Assembly (NCBI RefSeq): GCF_937616625.2
Contig: NC_065576.1
Coordinates: 1,056,501-1,120,500 of the forward strand
DNA: 64,000 nt
Direction of reading: 5' to 3'
From: Mercurialis annua
Taxonomy: Eukaryota; Streptophyta; Magnoliopsida; Malpighiales; Euphorbiaceae
Positions 21,919 to 32,280 of this stretch are shown here, in pieces (position 1 is the stretch's first letter; each line of letters begins with the position of its first letter). A model generated the notes under the pieces. It saw only the letters and a list, made by a program, of their open reading frames with translations. It had not been told where the DNA came from and did not search any database. A program made the position numbers and the translations under genes.

Positions 21919-23578
21919 TGTTGATATTAAATGCTGCAAGTGCACAGTGTCAACTCGTAATATAGACTGTGAAGTCCAGATATCGTACCCACAAGGAAAG
22001 CAACTAAATACACCCAATTAAGATACTCAATTTGGATAGCCAAAAAGATAATTTGGTTGAAGTGATTTAAAATTAATAAAATAGATTTAAACAGATTTAA
22101 TTTAGAATAAAAATAAGCTTTGAATAAAAATGGGTTTAAACAATAATAAGGAAGATCAGGGATTATTAATTTTCTTTATGTCATTAATCTCATGGGATAT
22201 TTGGATTATGTTATTAATTTAATGGTTCAGGCTAGTCTAATGCATCTATAACTCTCTCTCAAGCCGCTATAGATAAAAATATACAAATAACCAATTAATA
22301 AGTAGATTACTCACTCTCGTGTTATAAACTACCAAATCAAGTGATTAAATGACATTTATTAAGAAAACCTCAAGAACACGTATTCATTAACTCACTCTCG
22401 TGTTATTAATTCATACGTTGTTAATTAACTGATCTATTTCAATTAAGCTCTCTCAAGTCATAATTAAAACATAGGGCAGTGAATGAATTGGCCAAAAACA
22501 TTCAAGCATTATGAGCATTAATTAACACATCATTTTAATAACAATCCAATATCCCAAAATGATCAAGTAGACATAAGTCCAATTAATAATCCCCGAAAAT
22601 GGGTTTAGCTACTCATAATTAAAGGAAATTCAACAATAACATATATGGAATTCATGATTAACAAGAACACAACGGTAATTGATCTCTCAATAATGTTGTA
22701 CCTTAACTCCGGAATTCCAATATGTTTTGCGTAATAATCCCAAACTATCGAGTAGAAATGATACTAAAATAGACTACCTCTAATGGCTTGTCTATGATCT
22801 AGATGTAAACTACAAAATGTATGATCTCTAAATTGAAAGATGTTTAAGATCCCGAAAGATTTATTGATCTCTAAAGGATGATTTTTCTCTACACAAATGC
22901 AAGCTATTTATAGAGGTGCTAGGAGTGGAGCTCAAGCCAAGAATCCCTCTTCATATCATGGAGTTGGAGTGATGATCAAGCATTGAATATCTTCTTTCCA
23001 TGTAGAGCGGAGTAGGGAGCAAGTTCTTCCATAAGCGTCTTGAGTGAATCATGATTCACTTATCTCGTTTCCAAAGATAGCTTGATTAGATATCTTCTTG
23101 ATTCATACTTTGAGTGCAAGCCAAGAAAAGATCTCTTTGAGTGTGAACACAATATATGTGGCTTATGGAAGGTGTATGAGTGTATCGGTCAAGAATCCCC
23201 TTGCGATTCTACAAGAATCGAAATGATCCCCAAGAAGCAGTGATCAGCCGGCCCTTGGCCGGCTCATTGTCGTGGGCCGGCTGAAGGCCGGCTGAGCTGC
23301 TGTTTGTGGGTTCTTTTCTGGTTCGGTTCGGTTTGACTCGGTTTGACCCGAAACTTGGTTGGCTTTCTTGAACTCAGCTCGAATCCTTCTGGCTCTGACT
23401 ATTTTTGCATTTTAACTCTGTTTTATTCCTAAAAACTCAAGAAACATTAAATATTTACATTCTACAAATAATTTATCAAATAAGCGAAATTAACTAAATA
23501 AGCGTATATTTTACATCATAAAATACTAAAAACTAGTAAATAAATGACCTCTAAATAACGTAAAATATACACTTATCA
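21919..23578 (-). repeat. 3' LTR of inner element
   Basis: 1660 bp; on the minus strand TGATAAGTG...ATATCAACA. It contains four GCCGGCT/AGCCGGC words at 23246-23293 and a TATAAATAG box (22912-22904, minus strand) about 330 bp downstream of them in the element's direction. Confidence 0.94.
23246..23293. repeat. GCCGGC palindrome cluster in inner LTR (copy 1)
   Basis: AGCCGGC (23246-23252) faces GCCGGCT (23258-23264), and two more GCCGGCT words follow at 23276-23282 and 23287-23293. The cluster is GC-rich in an AT-rich LTR. The second copy is at 29811-29858. Confidence 0.85.
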
Positions 23579-25455
23579 AACCTCCTCACACTAATACCTT
23601 GCTTGTCCTCAAGCAAGAGTATGATTTATTCAAAAACACAAATCTAACTACCTACGAAATTTTGAACAATTGTCAACAACGTTAATCCCGACCGAAGAAA
23701 ATCACGAATGCAATCGTCTAATGTCAACAACTAAAAGAGATGCAAACAAATGAGGAATGCAATTATAATGACTTATTCTGATGACCTTGAGAATCCTTTT
23801 GAATTGGAATCATGTTAACTCAAGACAATCACAAAGTTACAATCATTTGCGGGACATGCGATCAATTAGTCTAATAATCGATGGGCAAGTTATGACATTT
23901 CATTCATAAGCATCAAGCATAAGCATAATTTCTCACAAGATATCACTCTAACACTCAAGTGTTTCGGGTGTGAAAATGAAGCTCACTAAACATGCAAATT
24001 CGCCATAAGCTTGCTCTTAGTCCCGGACTCCACTATTTAGCTCGGTAAATGACAACTATTATATGGACTTTGAATGGGTTGTAACTTGGCTAAGGGTCGG
24101 GGTAGGAGAATTTGGATATTTTTGGCTACAACTTGACTTGAAAATCAACATTTTCTATGAAGTGTAAGTAATGAACTAGCTCGGAATTTTTAGCACAAGT
24201 GAACTTTTCTTTCTTTTATTTGCCTTTCTTTATTTATTTTCTTTTGCTAATTTTTATTGATTTTATTTTTCTTTGTTATTCATTCTTGTTTCTTTTTCTT
24301 TTCTTTTAAGGCATTTATTTTCTTTTTCAACACTTGTTCACAGTTTCTTTTTCTTCGCCAAGCTAGATTCACGTTTATTTTCTCAATTTAAGTTGACCAA
24401 GTCAAATTGGGGTGTTCAAAGAGGTGAATTGTGAAAGGGTAAATGGTTGAAATGTGGTAAAAATCAAAGAAATGGCTAAGGCTCAAGGGGTGTAAACTAA
24501 GGGTAAAAAGGGTAGGCTTTTGAAAGTGGTCTAAAAGAATGGTGTAATCCTAATGCCATAGTCATTTAGTTGTCAAAAACTCAGCCGTATAGTCTCGAAC
24601 AGACACCGAGCAAGTTCTAGGAATTCCGCATATAATCAACACTCTCAAACAAATAATAAGGCTCAAACGCTCAAAAGAGGGTGATTTAATGCCACATACT
24701 TGATTCCTATGAAATCATGTCAATCATGCCCAAGATTTTCAAAATTGACCAATTTTAACGCATATCATGCATCCGCATTAGGTAACTTTGATCATGTTCA
24801 AGATTACACAACCAACCATCAGAATTCACCATAATCTCATCAAAACATGTCATACAAATTGCATTTCATTAGGCAAGCATCAACATTTAATTGTTTAAAC
24901 TAGAAAATGCATTCAAGACATTCATTGACCGGGAGATAACCTTTAATGACAAAATTTTAAAATTACGCCTAAAACATTAAAATGACAAGTTAAAATTTTA
25001 AAAAAATAAGAGCACTCCTCACACTATTTATTAATATAATCTATTTTTTTTAATTCTTTTATTATTTTTCTTCTTTCCCCACCCCCCACTTTAAAATAAT
25101 GCATTGTCCTCAATGTATGAAAAAGTGCACAAAAAGAAGAAGAATAATAAAAATTCTTCCCTTTTTAGGATTGCAGCAAAATTTTCACAAAGCTGCTATC
25201 CGCTTTTGACTGATAACAATGCCTACTTTTGAGCACATGGCGGTGGCTGGATCACAAATAAAAGCTAAAGACAACATGTTATAATTAGAAGAAAAACAAA
25301 ATAAAGTGAAAAGTACTACATAAAATAAAAATAAACAGAAATGGATGAAAATTTAGACTGACTATTTAAAGCATGAGAAAAAAAAATGAACAATTTGGAA
25401 TTTCTCCCAAATCGTGCTTGTTTATGGTCATTAGCTTGACCATATGGTAATAGAA
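23579..25455 (-). other. Non-coding 3' internal region of inner element
   Basis: Nearly 1.9 kb without a usable frame. In element orientation it has a purine-rich tract (minus strand of about 24200-24360) and a stretch including CCTAGAACTTGCTCGGTGTC that is also present in the outer element. It ends in a polypurine tract beside the LTR. Confidence 0.75.
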
Positions 25456-28344
25456 TCATGGAGGATCAACTAGAGCAACTCGCTCATGTCCTTGATCAAT
25501 AAAAGTTTTAAGACACGGTTTACACCATTGTCTAAGAACCTTAAAATTATCTCCATTCGCGCTCTCCAATTCCACCACTTCTGGACCAATGTTGCGCCGA
25601 AGTTTGAATGGTCCACTCCATTTTGATATAAGCTTGCCTGCACAAGATCCTTGAGAAGTATTTAGCATAACAAACTTACCATCACTAAGGTTTTCTGGCT
25701 GCAATGGTCCTATGTCATTAGTCTTGTGACTGAGTCTCAACTTCCACCCTGCCCATTTTTTGGGTTTACGCTTTCGTGGCTTTGCAGGAGGCGGAAGTTT
25801 CGCAGGTGCCCGCTTCTCTACTGACTGCGCAAGTTTATGACATAATGGCTCGCACATTGTTCCCTCTTTGCTTGATGGCTCGATTTCTCGGAATATCTCA
25901 GGAATGGACAAGTACATAACTTCCCTCTTGTTTTCATGCCCGCTTCCCTCAACATAGTCGACCCTCATGCATTTTTCTTCATTGCTCAAGCATTGTTCGC
26001 TCTTCTTCATTTCAAACTCCACGCTTTCTTCCTCTATTCGCAGAGTCAGCTTGCCCGCATTCACATCAATGAGTGCTCTGCTTGTGTTCATAAATGGGCG
26101 TCCAAGGATCAATGGGCATTCTTTGTCAATCTCATAGTCAAGGATGACAAAATCCACTGGAAATATGAATTTGTCGACCTTAACTAATACGTTTTCCACG
26201 ATCCCATATGGCTTCTTGACCGAATGGTCAGCCAACTGCAGCATCATTGGGGTGGTCTTAACCTGTTGGTCACCAAGTAGTTGCCTAAACAAAGATAGAG
26301 GCATTAAATTTATACTGGCACCCAAATCACAAAGACAGTTAATAGTTTGCAAATTACCAATAGTACAAGGAATAGTAAAACTCCCTGGATCTTCGAGCTT
26401 TGTTGGTAATTTGCTCAAGCTAATGGAGCTGCAATTTTCAGTAAATGGAGCCGTATTCTCATCCCAGCTCCTCTTGTTCATGAGGATGTCCTTCAAAAAC
26501 TTGGCATAATGCGGCATTTCTCGTAATGCGTCAGCCAAACTGACGTTGATTTGCAGCTTCTTGAAAGTATCTAAAAACTGATGAAACTTCCAAGTGTCTT
26601 GTGGCTTCTTCAATCGCTGAGGGAATGGTATTTTGGGTACATACGGAGGTAGTGGAGTAGGTTTAGTGACTACCTTTTCAGGTTCCTTTTCCTTACACTG
26701 CTCCTTTTCTGCCTCTAATATAACCTTCTCTGCATGAGCTTTAGGCAATACTTTTGAACTCCTTAGTGTTATCGCCTTGACTTGCTCTCTTGGATTTGCC
26801 TCAGTAGTGGACGGTAAACCACCTTGATTTCGGTTTTGGAGTGCTTTAGCCATCTGCTGTATTTGCAATTCTTGATTGTGAATAGTAGCAGCATGATTCT
26901 TAAGTGCTTGTTGAGTCTCTGCGTCCTTCTTTAGGATCAACTCCATCATCTTATCAATTTTGTTGTGCAGAGACTCTCCATGTTCGTTCTGCTGGAAACC
27001 AGGTGGATGCTGTGGCATATTGTTCTGATGGTAAAAGATGCCTTGATTTTGGAAGTTACCCTGATTCTGCTGTGGTCTTTGTTCTCCTTGAAAACTAGGA
27101 CCTGCCTGATTGTGGGTCTGATTTCCATTATCCTTCCATGAGAAATTTGGGTGATTTCTCCACCCTGGATTGTAAGTAGCAGTATATGGATTATTTCCTG
27201 GTCTCTGTCCTCCCACATAGTTGACTTGCTCGTTGAACTGCTGCGACATCACATAGCACTCATTCGCCATATGGCTAGGATCTCCACAAACCTCGCAGTT
27301 GCTCTGAATTGCAGCAACATTATGAGTGTTGGGTGCTACAACTTGTTTTGTGAGAAAATCCTGTAGTAGTGACTTGACCGTCTCCACTACTGGGTCAGTA
27401 GAAACTGCCATCACTCCTCTCTGAGCAGGTGCTTTCGCCCTCTCAGTTGGCCAAGAACAGCTGTTCACTGCCAACTCATCTAACAACTCAAATGCTGCAT
27501 TAGTGGTCTTCCTCATCAATGACCCTCCTGCGGCTGTATCAATGATACTCCTGGTCTGATCATTTGACCCATTATAGAAATTTTGGATCAAATTCTCTCT
27601 GGTAATATGATGATGAGGAACTTTTCTCTGCAATTCCTTGTACCGCTCCCATGCGTCACTCACTGATTCTCCATCCAATTGCTGATAAAGCATGATATCT
27701 CTAGTCAGCTTTGCGGTCTTCGCCATGGGAAAGTACTTGTTCAGGAATGCCTTGGCCAAATCTGACCATCTGTTAATGCCAACTCTAGGCAGAGCATGAA
27801 TCCAAATTTTCGCTTTATCCCTCAGAGAAAATGGGAATAAGCGCAGCCAAACTTCATCTTCTGTCATGTTACTGAGCTTGAATGTACTGCACACCTCCAG
27901 GAAATTTGAGATGTGCGCATTTGGATCTTCATTTGGTAGCCCATAGAACTGACAGCGGGCTTCTAACAACTGAATGATACTGGTTTTAATCTCGTAATGG
28001 TTTGCCCGCACAGGATGTGCAAAGTAACCATGCGTAGTATTTCCTACATTCGGCTGGAAGAATTCCATCAATGTTGGTTGTCTCTGCCTGTTATTATTCT
28101 GTCCTTGCAGATCCTGCGGATTCTGCAGATTCTGTGGATTCTGCAGATTCTGTGGATTCTGCTGATTCTGCTGATTCTGTGGGATTACTCTGTTATCCCC
28201 TTCATTATTCAATCCAAGCAGATTACCTTCTTCGTCTGCCATATTTAGATTCTTTTGAGCTGATTTTCTGATGCTTCGCTCAAAAGATGTGAGATCTGGT
28301 TGAAATGTTTCTAAAGGTAGACCTTTGCGACGTGTATTATGCAT
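25456..28344 (-). CDS. Gag-protease polyprotein with integrase C-terminal tail (inner LTR element)
   Basis: One open frame of 962 residues from the ATG at 28344. Residues 54-90 are a Gln/Asn-rich NPQ/NLQ repeat. Residues ~115-295 are a retrotransposon Gag capsid domain (FLEVCSTFKL..., WSDLAKAFLNKYFP). A CCHC zinc knuckle is at 350-363 (CEVCGDPSHMANEC). A retropepsin-like aspartic protease lies at ~655-780 with catalytic DLGAS (673-677) and the ILGRPF motif (747-751). A Lys/Pro-rich joint (845-865) follows, then ~100 residues like the extreme C-terminus of a Ty3/gypsy integrase (KLISKWSGPF, VVELESANGDNF). Reverse transcriptase, RNase H and integrase core are cleanly missing, and the frame stays open through the joint. 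The protein could assemble and mature particles. The ATG is the first in frame and close to the primer site. Confidence 0.92.
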   Translation of the reverse strand: MHNTRRKGLPLETFQPDLTSFERSIRKSAQKNLNMADEEGNLLGLNNEGDNRVIPQNQQNQQNPQNLQNPQNLQNPQDLQGQNNNRQRQPTLMEFFQPNVGNTTHGYFAHPVRANHYEIKTSIIQLLEARCQFYGLPNEDPNAHISNFLEVCSTFKLSNMTEDEVWLRLFPFSLRDKAKIWIHALPRVGINRWSDLAKAFLNKYFPMAKTAKLTRDIMLYQQLDGESVSDAWERYKELQRKVPHHHITRENLIQNFYNGSNDQTRSIIDTAAGGSLMRKTTNAAFELLDELAVNSCSWPTERAKAPAQRGVMAVSTDPVVETVKSLLQDFLTKQVVAPNTHNVAAIQSNCEVCGDPSHMANECYVMSQQFNEQVNYVGGQRPGNNPYTATYNPGWRNHPNFSWKDNGNQTHNQAGPSFQGEQRPQQNQGNFQNQGIFYHQNNMPQHPPGFQQNEHGESLHNKIDKMMELILKKDAETQQALKNHAATIHNQELQIQQMAKALQNRNQGGLPSTTEANPREQVKAITLRSSKVLPKAHAEKVILEAEKEQCKEKEPEKVVTKPTPLPPYVPKIPFPQRLKKPQDTWKFHQFLDTFKKLQINVSLADALREMPHYAKFLKDILMNKRSWDENTAPFTENCSSISLSKLPTKLEDPGSFTIPCTIGNLQTINCLCDLGASINLMPLSLFRQLLGDQQVKTTPMMLQLADHSVKKPYGIVENVLVKVDKFIFPVDFVILDYEIDKECPLILGRPFMNTSRALIDVNAGKLTLRIEEESVEFEMKKSEQCLSNEEKCMRVDYVEGSGHENKREVMYLSIPEIFREIEPSSKEGTMCEPLCHKLAQSVEKRAPAKLPPPAKPRKRKPKKWAGWKLRLSHKTNDIGPLQPENLSDGKFVMLNTSQGSCAGKLISKWSGPFKLRRNIGPEVVELESANGDNFKVLRQWCKPCLKTFIDQGHERVALVDPP

Positions 28345-28459
28345 ACACTACAAGAAGAGTACCTGTATCAACAAAAACAACAAAGCCCACGCGTAAAACA
28401 AGAAAATAAAAGGCTAAAACAAGCCGAGCTATCCTAACTTAGATGTTAAAGATATGCTT

Positions 28460-28477
28460 TCCCCGGCAACGGCGCCA
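28460..28477 (-). other. Primer-binding site of inner element
   Basis: On the minus strand TGGCGCCGTTGCCGGGGA, directly after the 5' LTR and a short AGTTTT spacer. Identical to the outer element's site. Confidence 0.88.
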
Positions 28478-28483
28478 AAAACT

Positions 28484-30143
28484 TGTTGATATTAAATGCT
28501 GCAAGTGCACAGTGTCAACTCGTAATATAGACTGTGAAGTCCAGATATCGTACCCACAAGGAAAGCAACTAAATACACCCAATTAAGATACTCAATTTGG
28601 ATAGCCAAAAAGATAATTTGGTTGAAGTGATTTAAAATTAATAAAATAGATTTAAACAGATTTAATTTAGAATAAAAATAAGCTTTGAATAAAAATGGGT
28701 TTAAACAATAATAAGGAAGATCAGGGATTATTAATTTTCTTTATGTCATTAATCTCATGGGATATTTGGATTATGTTATTAATTTAATGGTTCAGGCTAG
28801 TCTAATGCATCTATAACTCTCTCTCAAGCCGCTATAGATAAAAATATACAAATAACCAATTAATAAGTAGATTACTCACTCTCGTGTTATAAACTACCAA
28901 ATCAAGTGATTAAATGACATTTATTAAGAAAACCTCAAGAACACGTATTCATTAACTCACTCTCGTGTTATTAATTCATACGTTGTTAATTAACTGATCT
29001 ATTTCAATTAAGCTCTCTCAAGTCATAATTAAAACATAGGGCAGTGAATGAATTGGCCAAAAACATTCAAGCATTATGAGCATTAATTAACACATCATTT
29101 TAATAACAATCCAATATCCCAAAATGATCAAGTAGACATAAGTCCAATTAATAATCCCCGAAAATGGGTTTAGCTACTCATAATTAAAGGAAATTCAACA
29201 ATAACATATATGGAATTCATGATTAACAAGAACACAACGGTAATTGATCTCTCAATAATGTTGTACCTTAACTCCGGAATTCCAATATGTTTTGCGTAAT
29301 AATCCCAAACTATCGAGTAGAAATGATACTAAAATAGACTACCTCTAATGGCTTGTCTATGATCTAGATGTAAACTACAAAATGTATGATCTCTAAATTG
29401 AAAGATGTTTAAGATCCCGAAAGATTTATTGATCTCTAAAGGATGATTTTTCTCTACACAAATGCAAGCTATTTATAGAGGTGCTAGGAGTGGAGCTCAA
29501 GCCAAGAATCCCTCTTCATATCATGGAGTTGGAGTGATGATCAAGCATTGAATATCTTCTTTCCATGTAGAGCGGAGTAGGGAGCAAGTTCTTCCATAAG
29601 CGTCTTGAGTGAATCATGATTCACTTATCTCGTTTCCAAAGATAGCTTGATTAGATATCTTCTTGATTCATACTTTGAGTGCAAGCCAAGAAAAGATCTC
29701 TTTGAGTGTGAACACAATATATGTGGCTTATGGAAGGTGTATGAGTGTATCGGTCAAGAATCCCCTTGCGATTCTACAAGAATCGAAATGATCCCCAAGA
29801 AGCAGTGATCAGCCGGCCCTTGGCCGGCTCATTGTCGTGGGCCGGCTGAAGGCCGGCTGAGCTGCTGTTTGTGGGTTCTTTTCTGGTTCGGTTCGGTTTG
29901 ACTCGGTTTGACCCGAAACTTGGTTGGCTTTCTTGAACTCAGCTCGAATCCTTCTGGCTCTGACTATTTTTGCATTTTAACTCTGTTTTATTCCTAAAAA
30001 CTCAAGAAACATTAAATATTTACATTCTACAAATAATTTATCAAATAAGCGAAATTAACTAAATAAGCGTATATTTTACATCATAAAATACTAAAAACTA
30101 GTAAATAAATGACCTCTAAATAACGTAAAATATACACTTATCA
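28484..30143 (-). repeat. 5' LTR of inner element
   Basis: 1660 bp, apparently identical to 21919-23578. Palindrome cluster at 29811-29858; TATAAATAG on the minus strand at 29477-29469, likely the promoter for the Gag-protease frame. Confidence 0.94.
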
Positions 30144-30148
30144 GTCTT

Positions 30149-30199
30149 CCAAGTTATATTACTTGCGCGATATCGTACACTTGCGATTATTTGCCAACA
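30149..30199 (+). repeat. 3' LTR of outer element, last 51 bp
   Basis: CCAAGTTATATTACTTGCGC through TTGCCAACA matches the end of the LTR at 15744-17365 and is followed by the CATAA target duplication. Confidence 0.92.
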
Positions 30200-30378
30200 C
30201 ATAACTACAGCCCTGCTGAATTAATCTACCTTTTTGTAATGAGGTGTTATAATATGATTGACTTATTCCACGGATGATGTGATAGAACGAGTCTACACAA
30301 GAATTTCTTTAAGTCCCTAATTAAAACCCTAAAATATCTCGCTGTTTTTTTTCTATACAAAACCCTACGAAAACAACA

Positions 30379-31050
30379 ATGTTGTTGATGAGAAAGAAGA
30401 GAAGAAGAGATCACAGTATTGATGATGATGGATTAGTCGGATCAGCCCACGACCCAGAATTAGGTGACGGTGGCCATTTTAGTATTACCGGTGAAATTCG
30501 GCCGTCTCTTGGTGCAGAGCCTCACTCTCATGCACATATTAAACCCCGCTGTTTTATCATCTCTCTCTTTGATCCTCATTACAGGTTTTTTTTTTAAATC
30601 TCACAATGCCATTGTCTTTTCTATTTTTAGCTTTGGAATTCACTCTGATTTTGTTTTTTTTTTTTACAGAAAATGGGACCTGTTTTTTGTGTTTTTAGGG
30701 TTTTATACATCATGGGCATCACGCTTTGTGTTTGGTTTTCTTTTGGAAATCCAACACTCTCACTTTCTGTGATTGATAATGTTGTGAATACGTTTTTTGC
30801 AATAGACATTGTTTTGACGTTCTGCTTAGCTTACATTGATAAATCTTCTTATCGTCTTGTTGATAATCGAAAGAAGATTGCTTTAAAGTATGCTACGACA
30901 TGGTTGCTCTTAGATGTTATCTCCACTATTCCTTCTGAACTTGTTCGACTGTTCTGCCTGATCAGACTTATGGATATTTTATCACGCTTCGCCTCTATCG
31001 TCTCAGGAGAGTCCGGTGCTATTTCGCTAGGTGAAAAAAGAAACAAGTGA
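30379..31050 (+). pseudogene. 5' fragment of an AKT-type inward-rectifying potassium channel gene
   Basis: Exon 1 (30379-30584) carries the cytosolic N-terminus with FSITGEIRPSLGA and IISLFDPHYR; a short intron (30585-30669) leads to exon 2. Exon 2 encodes the first voltage-sensor helices in family order: WDLFFVFLGFYTSWAS (S1), VIDNVVNTFFAIDIVLTF (S2), DKSSYRLVDNRKKIALKYA, TWLLLDVISTIPSE (S3). A further frame carries an S4-like YGYF..LRLYRLRRV segment at about 30969-31030. The frame shifts near 30738-30752 and again before S4. The pore, cyclic-nucleotide-binding and ankyrin regions are absent from the window. Plant Shaker channels are tetrameric plasma-membrane K+ channels; this copy cannot make one. 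The outer LTR element lies only 175 bp upstream. Confidence 0.85.
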
Positions 31051-31198
31051 AATCATACAGCAATTCAATTGAGGCTACGTTTGATTCATGGAATTTGAAT
31101 AGTTTTTCTTTGTTTTGATTCATGGAATTGCTATTCCATGATTTTATGGAATACGTATTCTGAAAAGTAAAGAATGGAATAAAATAGTAATTCTTTAC

Positions 31199-32082
31199 TT
31201 TTTTTTTTTTGAGAAATAAATTGCATTGCATTAAACCATAGCTGCTTGATCAGCCAGTACAAGATTTTGAATTTGCTGGGGAACACTCCTCCTCCAGACT
31301 TGATCCACATTATCACTCCCCAAAGCCATCTTGGCTAGTTTATGAGCTATCAGGTTCTTATCTCTACTAATATAGAAATAACCAATACACAGATCATTTC
31401 TAGCCAAATTAGCACAATCTGAGGCAATCAGACTGATGTCGTTGCATGACTCTTCTTTGTTGTTGAAAGTGTCCACTACTACCTTCGCATCTGAACAGAT
31501 TCTGAAGGGAATTAGACCGTCTTTCACTGCCATTGTAACTCCATCTCTGATTGCTAAAGCTTCACCCACTGCTACTGCTATATTTCCTTCATACATCTTG
31601 GTACCCGCTGCCATGACATCTCCGTTGCAGTCCCTGATGACCACACCCGTGCCAAATATGCCTCTTTTACTGTCAAAACCTGCGTCCACTTGCACACAAA
31701 ACTCATTGGCCCTTGGAGGAATCCATCTCTTATCCTCATTTTTGTTCTGCCTTCCATTTCGAATCTGCACTGTCTATTTCCTTCTCCCATTTCCTTCTTG
31801 ATATTCCACAGCATAGCTAAGGGCCCATTCTGCTATCGTCTCCTCAGCCTTGCCTGTTTTGCCAAAGATTGAGCAGTTCCTGTTATTCCATATCAGCCAT
31901 AACATAACAACAAACAAGACATAATCAGACTTCTTAAAACATCTAAAGGCATGTATCATCAGCTCTTTAATACTCCAGTCTCCATTTGGGGATAACTTCG
32001 AACTCTCATTCCAACCCCGCCAAACTTTCTTTGCCTTTTTGCAAAACCACAAGGTGTGCATTACTGTTTCAGCCCCCTTATT
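31199..32082 (-). mobile_element. 5'-truncated LINE with poly(A) and target duplication
   Basis: On the minus strand it ends in a poly(A) tail (the T run at about 31200-31210 on +). It is flanked by the same TCTTTACTTTTT word on both sides (about 31193-31204 and 32083-32094). Only the 3' ~0.88 kb of the element is present, as usual for target-primed reverse transcription that stops early. It contains the coding remnant at 31231-32061. Confidence 0.85.
31231..32061 (-). pseudogene. LINE ORF2 C-terminus: zf-RVT and RNase H-like domain
   Basis: In one minus-strand frame, 32061-31777 encodes a zf-RVT-type segment (LWFCKKAKKVWRGW, VMLWLIWNNRNCSIFG). An in-frame TAG at 31776-31774 interrupts it. 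The frame then continues to 31231 with a plant RVT_3/RNase H-like domain: VQVDAGFDSKRGIFGTGVVI, a conserved Glu in VGEALAIRDG, CSDAKVVVDTFN and SRDKNLIAHKLAKMAL. The reverse transcriptase and endonuclease are missing by 5' truncation. One nonsense codon in an otherwise open frame points to moderate age. Confidence 0.85.
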
Positions 32083-32280
32083 ACAGTCTTTACTTTTTCA
32101 GAATACAGAAAACGCTATAGCTGCCGAAGGTACCTGTTCGCCAACATATTTTGTCAACTGGAGCATGAAAAACATAACCACTGCTAAATTTGCTTTAGAG
32201 GACTTTTGAGTCCTAGACATTATAGGCGACAACTCTTCTCGTATTTCATCAGCTAGCTCTGGTCTACTCTTTTTTTACTT
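32083..32280 (-). other. Unrecognised coding-like segment beside the LINE
   Basis: Beyond the right target duplication the minus strand is open for about 55 codons (roughly 32267-32097) with balanced composition: it reads RPELADEIREELSP, then SRTQKSSKANLAVVMFFMLQ. This is unlike the surrounding AT-rich noise. I do not recognise the family. It may be an exon fragment carried by the MITE-like sequence around the LINE insertion, or chance. Confidence 0.3.

Larger units (their letters stand above)
21919..30143 (-). mobile_element. Athila-like Ty3/gypsy LTR element with Gag-protease only (inner element)
   Basis: An 8225 bp element inserted in the 3' LTR of the outer element, with target duplication GTCTT (21914-21918 and 30144-30148). 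Both LTRs are 1660 bp and I saw no difference between them. It reads on the minus strand: 5' LTR 30143-28484, primer site 28477-28460, one ORF 28344-25456, non-coding region, polypurine stretch GTGTGAGGAGGTT, 3' LTR 23578-21919. Reverse transcriptase, RNase H and the catalytic core of integrase are absent. It is very young, and non-autonomous for reverse transcription and integration, but it may make its own capsid and protease. Confidence 0.94.
15744..30199 (+). mobile_element. Athila-like Ty3/gypsy LTR retrotransposon, non-autonomous (outer element)
   Basis: The element is bounded by TGATAGG...CCAACA LTRs and an exact 5 bp target duplication CATAA (15739-15743 and 30200-30204). Its own length is about 6.2 kb; the rest is the inserted element 21919-30143. 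Order: 5' LTR 15744-17365, primer-binding site 17372-17389, a gag-derived ORF 17581-18549, a long non-coding region, a polypurine stretch before 20349, and a 3' LTR 20349-21918 plus 30149-30199. The primer site TGGCGCCGTTGCCGGGGA is the tRNA-Asp type used by Athila elements. No protease, reverse transcriptase, RNase H, integrase or envelope-like frame is present, so it cannot have moved by itself. About ten differences between the LTRs (one of them an indel) indicate a young insertion. Confidence 0.93.

Noticed and set aside
26904..28271. Plus-strand frames with Asp/Ser/Ala and Ile/Leu repeats
   Set aside because: Shadows of the NPQ/NLQ repeat and other parts of the minus-strand Gag-protease gene.
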